Part shown: positions 60,765-64,000 of the stretch, one piece after another | Position numbering within the stretch: the first letter of the stretch is position 1 | How the letters are laid out: each line of letters opens with the position of its first letter | NCBI RefSeq assembly: GCF_000282635.1 | Contig: NZ_AKIW01000077.1 | Location: 62,001-126,000 of the forward strand | Length of the DNA: 64,000 nucleotides | Direction: 5' to 3' | DNA from: Variovorax sp. CF313 | GTDB taxonomy: Bacteria > Pseudomonadota > Gammaproteobacteria > Burkholderiales > Burkholderiaceae_C | Program-made: the position numbers and the translations under genes | The notes under the pieces: generated by a model | What the model saw: the letters and a program-made list of their open reading frames with translations, nothing else | Databases searched by the model: none | What the model was told of the DNA's origin: nothing

Positions 60765-63020
60765 ATGAGCGCGGTAGCCAAACATCAGTCCCATGCCCCC
60801 AAAGGCACGCCGAAGCCGAGCCCGGCGGCGCTGAACGCGGCCGCCGCGAGCTTCGCGGCATTGACCGCGCGCCTCGACTACCTGAGCCCCGAAGACACCG
60901 AACTGGTCCGGCGCGCCTACCGCTTCGCCGACGAAGCCCACCTGGGCCAGCTGCGCAACAGCGGCGAGCCCTACATCACGCACCCGATCGCCGTGGCGGC
61001 GCAATGCGCCGAGTGGAAGCTCGATGCGCAGGCGCTGATGGCCGCCCTGCTCCACGACGCCATCGAAGACTGCGGTGTCACCAAGCCCGAACTCATCGAG
61101 CGCTTCGGCGCCCCGGTAGCCGAACTGGTCGACGGACTGACCAAGCTCGACAAGCTGCAGTTCAACACCCGCGAGGAAAACCAGGCCGAGTCGTTCCGCA
61201 AGATGCTGCTGGCGATGGCGCGCGACGTGCGCGTCATCCTCGTCAAGCTGGCAGACCGTACGCACAACATGCGCACACTGGCCGATGCGCCGCGTGAAAA
61301 ATGGGGCCGCATCTCGCGCGAGACGCTCGAGATCTACGCGCCCATCGCGCACCGGCTCGGGCTGAACCAGACCTATCGCGAGCTGCAGGAGCTGTCGTTC
61401 CGGCATTTGAAACCGTGGCGTTACGCCACGCTGTCGAAGGCCGTCGCCAAGGCGCGCGGCCGTCGGCGCGACCTGATCCAAAAGGTGCAAAAAGAGGTCG
61501 AGGCCGCGTTCTCGGCCGCCGGCATGACACTGCGGATCGCAGGACGCGAGAAAACGCTCTATTCGATCTATCGCAAGATGGAAGAAAAACACCTGAGCTT
61601 CGCCCAGGTGACCGACATCTACGGCTTCCGCCTGATCGTGCCGAACGTGATCGCCTGCTATACCGGCCTGGGCATCCTGCACCAGATGTACAAGCCGCTG
61701 CCGGGCAAGTTCAAGGACCACATTGCGATCGCCAAGCTCAACGGCTACCAGTCGCTGCACACCACGCTGGTAGGCCCGGCCGGCGTCAGCGTGGAATTCC
61801 AGCTGCGCACCGAGGCGATGCACGTGGTGGCCGAATCGGGCGTGGCCGCGCACTGGCTGTACAAGGCCGCCGAGCCGAACGCGGCCAGCAATGACCGGCT
61901 GGGCACCAAGTGGCTGCAGTCGCTGCTCGACATCCAGGACGAGACGCGCGATGCGGCCGAGTTCTGGGACCACGTCAAGGTCGACCTGTTCCCCGACGCG
62001 GTGTACGTGTTCACGCCGAAGAGCCAGATCATGGCGCTGCCCCGCGGCGCCACGGTGGTCGACTTTGCCTATGCCATCCACAGCAACATCGGCGATCACA
62101 CCTCGGCCGCGCGCATCAACGGCGACCAGGTGCCGCTGCGCACCGAGCTGAAGAACGGCGACGTGGTCGAGGTGATCACGGCGCCCGTGTCGACGCCCAA
62201 TCCGGCCTGGCTCGGGTTCGTGCGGACCGGCCGGGCGCGCTCCAAGATCCGCCACTACCTGAAGACGCTGGCGCACGCCGAGTCCGAAGGCCTGGGCGAA
62301 AAGCTGCTCGCGCAGGCCTTGCGCGCCGAAGGCCTGAGCAAGCTGCCCGAGGAAGACGAAGAGCATCAGGCGCTGTGGGAAAAGCTGCTGCGCTTCACCG
62401 GCAACCGCACCCGCTCCGAGCTGCTGACCGACATCGGCCTGGGCAAGCGCATCGCCAGCATCGTCGCGAAGCGGCTGGTGGCGATGCTTTCCGAACTGGG
62501 CGAACGGCCCGATGCGCTGCTGTTGAGCCGCGAGCGCTTCATCTCGCACGAAACCGTGTCGCAGGGTGCGGTCACGCTGGATGGCAGCGAGAACTCGTCG
62601 GTGCGGTTTGCGCTGTGCTGCCGGCCCATTCCTGGCGACCAGATCGTCGGCTATCTCGGCCATGGAGAAGGGCTGGTGGTGCACACGGAAGACTGCGGCG
62701 TCGGCCAGCGGCTGCGCCACAAGGACAGCGAACGCTTCTTCGCGGTCGAGTGGGCGGACGAACCCACGCGTGCCTTCGAGACCGGGGTGGTCATCACCGT
62801 GCGCAACGACAAGGGCGTGCTGGCGCGCGTCGCCGCCACACTGGCCGATGCGGAAGCCGACATCACGCACGTGGAAATGGCCGACGAGACCCCGCAGGAC
62901 TCGACCGACCTGCGCTTCGTGATCGCCGTGCGCGACCGCACGCACCTGGATGCGGTGCTGCGCGCGGCCCGGCGTACCGCGTCGGTGCTGACCGCCTCCA
63001 GGACGGTTCCGGCCTCCTGA
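60765..63020 (+). CDS. spoT: bifunctional (p)ppGpp synthetase/hydrolase (RelA/SpoT family)
   Basis: 751 residues from MSAVAKHQSHAP; a GTG three codons upstream is less likely. Hydrolase domain intact: His73 (YITHP), HDAIED (97-102), and LVKLADRTHNMRT (Asp164, Asn168). Synthetase motifs: TDIYGFRLIV, GYQSLHTTLVGP and FQLRTEAMH. A TGS domain (VYVFTPKSQIMALPRGATVV), a helical region, and a C-terminal ACT domain (ITVRNDKGVLARVAATLADA) follow. With both sites present it should make and degrade ppGpp. The position after rpoZ matches spoT. Confidence 0.94.
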   Translation: MSAVAKHQSHAPKGTPKPSPAALNAAAASFAALTARLDYLSPEDTELVRRAYRFADEAHLGQLRNSGEPYITHPIAVAAQCAEWKLDAQALMAALLHDAIEDCGVTKPELIERFGAPVAELVDGLTKLDKLQFNTREENQAESFRKMLLAMARDVRVILVKLADRTHNMRTLADAPREKWGRISRETLEIYAPIAHRLGLNQTYRELQELSFRHLKPWRYATLSKAVAKARGRRRDLIQKVQKEVEAAFSAAGMTLRIAGREKTLYSIYRKMEEKHLSFAQVTDIYGFRLIVPNVIACYTGLGILHQMYKPLPGKFKDHIAIAKLNGYQSLHTTLVGPAGVSVEFQLRTEAMHVVAESGVAAHWLYKAAEPNAASNDRLGTKWLQSLLDIQDETRDAAEFWDHVKVDLFPDAVYVFTPKSQIMALPRGATVVDFAYAIHSNIGDHTSAARINGDQVPLRTELKNGDVVEVITAPVSTPNPAWLGFVRTGRARSKIRHYLKTLAHAESEGLGEKLLAQALRAEGLSKLPEEDEEHQALWEKLLRFTGNRTRSELLTDIGLGKRIASIVAKRLVAMLSELGERPDALLLSRERFISHETVSQGAVTLDGSENSSVRFALCCRPIPGDQIVGYLGHGEGLVVHTEDCGVGQRLRHKDSERFFAVEWADEPTRAFETGVVITVRNDKGVLARVAATLADAEADITHVEMADETPQDSTDLRFVIAVRDRTHLDAVLRAARRTASVLTASRTVPAS

Positions 63021-63026
63021 GGACGG

Positions 63027-63602
63027 CTACGCCGCCGCTGGGCGTGGCGCCGGATAGCTCACGGACAGAATCTCGACTTCGTGCGCCCCGCCGGGCGTCA
63101 CGAGCTTCACCACGTCGCCCTCGCGCGACTTGAGCAGTGCCCGCGCAATCGGCGAGATCCAGCTGACCTGCGATTTCGCGCTTTCCGCTTCGTCGATGCC
63201 GAGAATGGTGACGCTGCGCTCGTCACCCGTCTCATCGACATAGCGAACTGTCGCGCCGAAGAAAACCTGGTCGCGGCCGTGGTGCACCGAGGGATCGGTG
63301 ACCTCCGCGATTTCGAGGCGCTTGGTGAGAAAGCGGATGCGGCGGTCGATCTCGCGCAGGCGCTTCTTGCCGTAGAGGTAGTCGCCGTTCTCGGAGCGAT
63401 CACCGTTCTTGGCCGCCCAATGCACGGTTTCGACGATCTTGGGCCGCTCCTCGTCCATCAGCTGCAGCAGTTCGTCGCGCAGGCGCGCATAGCCTTCGGG
63501 CGTGATGTAGTTCTTGCTGCCTGCAGGCAGCGGAGGTGACGCGCCATCGGCACTGTCGTCATCTCCGTCGGAGTCGGTTTCCTTGGTGAATGCCTTGCTC
63601 AT
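63027..63602 (-). CDS. greB: transcription elongation factor GreB
   Basis: 191 residues from MSKAFTKETDSDGDDD at 63602, with GGAGG at good spacing. It rescues backtracked RNA polymerase. The coiled coil includes YITPEGYARLRDELLQLMDE, NGDRSENGDYLYGKKRLREI (with the acidic tip) and RIRFLTKRLE; the C-terminal FKBP-like domain contains VFFGATVRYV and WISPIARALL. YGKKRLREID is the GreB-type, not GreA-type, form. The N-terminal 30 residues are an acidic extension. Convergent with the RelA/SpoT-type gene, six bases apart. Confidence 0.94.
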   Translation of the reverse strand: MSKAFTKETDSDGDDDSADGASPPLPAGSKNYITPEGYARLRDELLQLMDEERPKIVETVHWAAKNGDRSENGDYLYGKKRLREIDRRIRFLTKRLEIAEVTDPSVHHGRDQVFFGATVRYVDETGDERSVTILGIDEAESAKSQVSWISPIARALLKSREGDVVKLVTPGGAHEVEILSVSYPAPRPAAA

Positions 63603-63621
63603 CGCAAAATCCTCCAAATGA

Positions 63622-63652
63622 AAAAAGCCCGCAACTTTCGTTGCGGGCTTTT
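63622..63652 (-). terminator. terminator of upstream tRNA-Arg
   Basis: AAAAGCCCGCAAC, TTTC loop, GTTGCGGGCTTTT. The stem is between tRNA-Arg copy 1 and greB on the minus strand and can serve in both directions. Confidence 0.85.
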
Positions 63653-63659
63653 CTTGTAG

Positions 63660-63736
63660 TGGTGCGGCTGGCAGGAATTGAACCCACGACCCCTTGGTTC
63701 GTAGCCAAGTACTCTATCCAACTGAGCTACAGCCGC
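63660..63736 (-). tRNA. tRNA-Arg (anticodon ACG), copy 1
   Basis: 77 bases with acceptor GCGGCTG/CAGCCGC, anticodon stem CTTGG/CCAAG and loop CTACGAA (anticodon ACG, read as ICG), TTCAA in the T loop, and an encoded CCA. Confidence 0.95.
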
Positions 63737-63811
63737 ACAGCTTGCAATTATAGCCCGCTTTTATCGATCTTTCGGACTTCACCGGTCGATCCATCGCGAA
63801 GGCACAAAAGA

Positions 63812-63846
63812 AAAATGCCCGGAAGAAGAATCTTCCGGGCATTTTC
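63812..63846 (-). terminator. terminator between the two tRNA-Arg genes
   Basis: AAAATGCCCGGAAGA, AGAA loop, TCTTCCGGGCATTTT: a perfect 15-bp stem with T-rich flank. Confidence 0.88.
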
Positions 63847-63851
63847 AGTGA

Positions 63852-63928
63852 TGGTGCGGCTGGCAGGAATTGAACCCACGACCCCTTGGTTCGTAGCCAA
63901 GTACTCTATCCAACTGAGCTACAGCCGC
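63852..63928 (-). tRNA. tRNA-Arg (anticodon ACG), copy 2
   Basis: 77 bases, identical to copy 1 over the whole tRNA, with encoded CCA. Copy 2 precedes copy 1 on the minus strand; a terminator lies between them, so each may have its own promoter. Confidence 0.95.
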
Positions 63929-64000
63929 TAAGCCTTCCATTATAGCGTGTTTCGAGGCATTTCCCGAAACAGGCGCGAACAGGTGGCAGCGGGCCCTGAT

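Noticed and set aside
63590..63931. Open frame across the tRNA-Arg genes
   Set aside because: It is produced by the repeated tRNA sequence and its terminators.

Overview
The window is about 64 kb of GC-rich DNA from a betaproteobacterium. The right end is a core chromosomal block (hemW, rdgB, rph, PP2C phosphatase, Ser/Thr kinase, yicC, gmk, rpoZ, a RelA/SpoT-type gene, greB, tRNA genes) whose order and protein character fit Comamonadaceae such as Variovorax or Acidovorax. That assignment is inference from gene content and was not checked by search.

Everything left of the tRNA-Ser(TGA) gene at 54.1 kb looks accessory. At 0-2.1 kb an IS66-type element (tnpA, tnpB, tnpC running off the left edge) sits against the 3' remnant of a helix-turn-helix regulator gene. 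From 2.2 to 11 kb, mostly on the minus strand, are small island-type genes: a J-domain protein, a lipoprotein, small membrane and exported proteins, an XRE regulator, two copies of a 45-residue membrane peptide, a Cys-rich protein, then YqaJ nuclease, DUF932/TIGR03299, DUF2958 and a glycine-zipper/zinc-ribbon protein. Several of these are separated by terminator-like hairpins.

From 26.1 to 12 kb on the minus strand lies a contact-dependent inhibition locus in the Burkholderia-type order A-I-O-B: a 3388-residue TpsA exoprotein ending in a putative YwqJ-like deaminase toxin, a low-GC immunity gene, a small lipoprotein and the TpsB transporter. A protein with three AP2-like repeats and three small genes follow. 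From 26.5 to 28.5 kb are a small cytoplasmic protein gene and a two-gene unit for an exported protein.

From 28.6 to 53.6 kb is a defence island. It starts with a two-gene unit (protein of unknown function plus an HKD/PLD-type nuclease-like protein) and a NYN-OST-HTH putative RNase. It continues with a phosphorothioation-type system: sspF-sspG-sspH on the plus strand converging on sspB-sspC-sspD on the minus strand. Between sspH and sspD, on the sspFGH strand and overlapping each other, are two signalling genes: a protein with two GHKL ATPase domains (Hsp90/MORC-like plus histidine-kinase-like) and a receiver-domain protein with an uncharacterised C-terminal region. This apparent two-component module inside an Ssp island is the most interesting feature. 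No cysteine desulfurase (sspA) is present in the window.

Remnants of a second yqaJ and glycine-zipper cassette flank the NYN gene (32.65-32.78 kb and 34.87-35.01 kb), in the same order and orientation as the intact cassette at 7.8-10.9 kb. This suggests defence genes were inserted into, or replaced parts of, a duplicated element cassette. The tRNA-Ser at 54.1 kb, with its 3' end facing the island, is a plausible island boundary.
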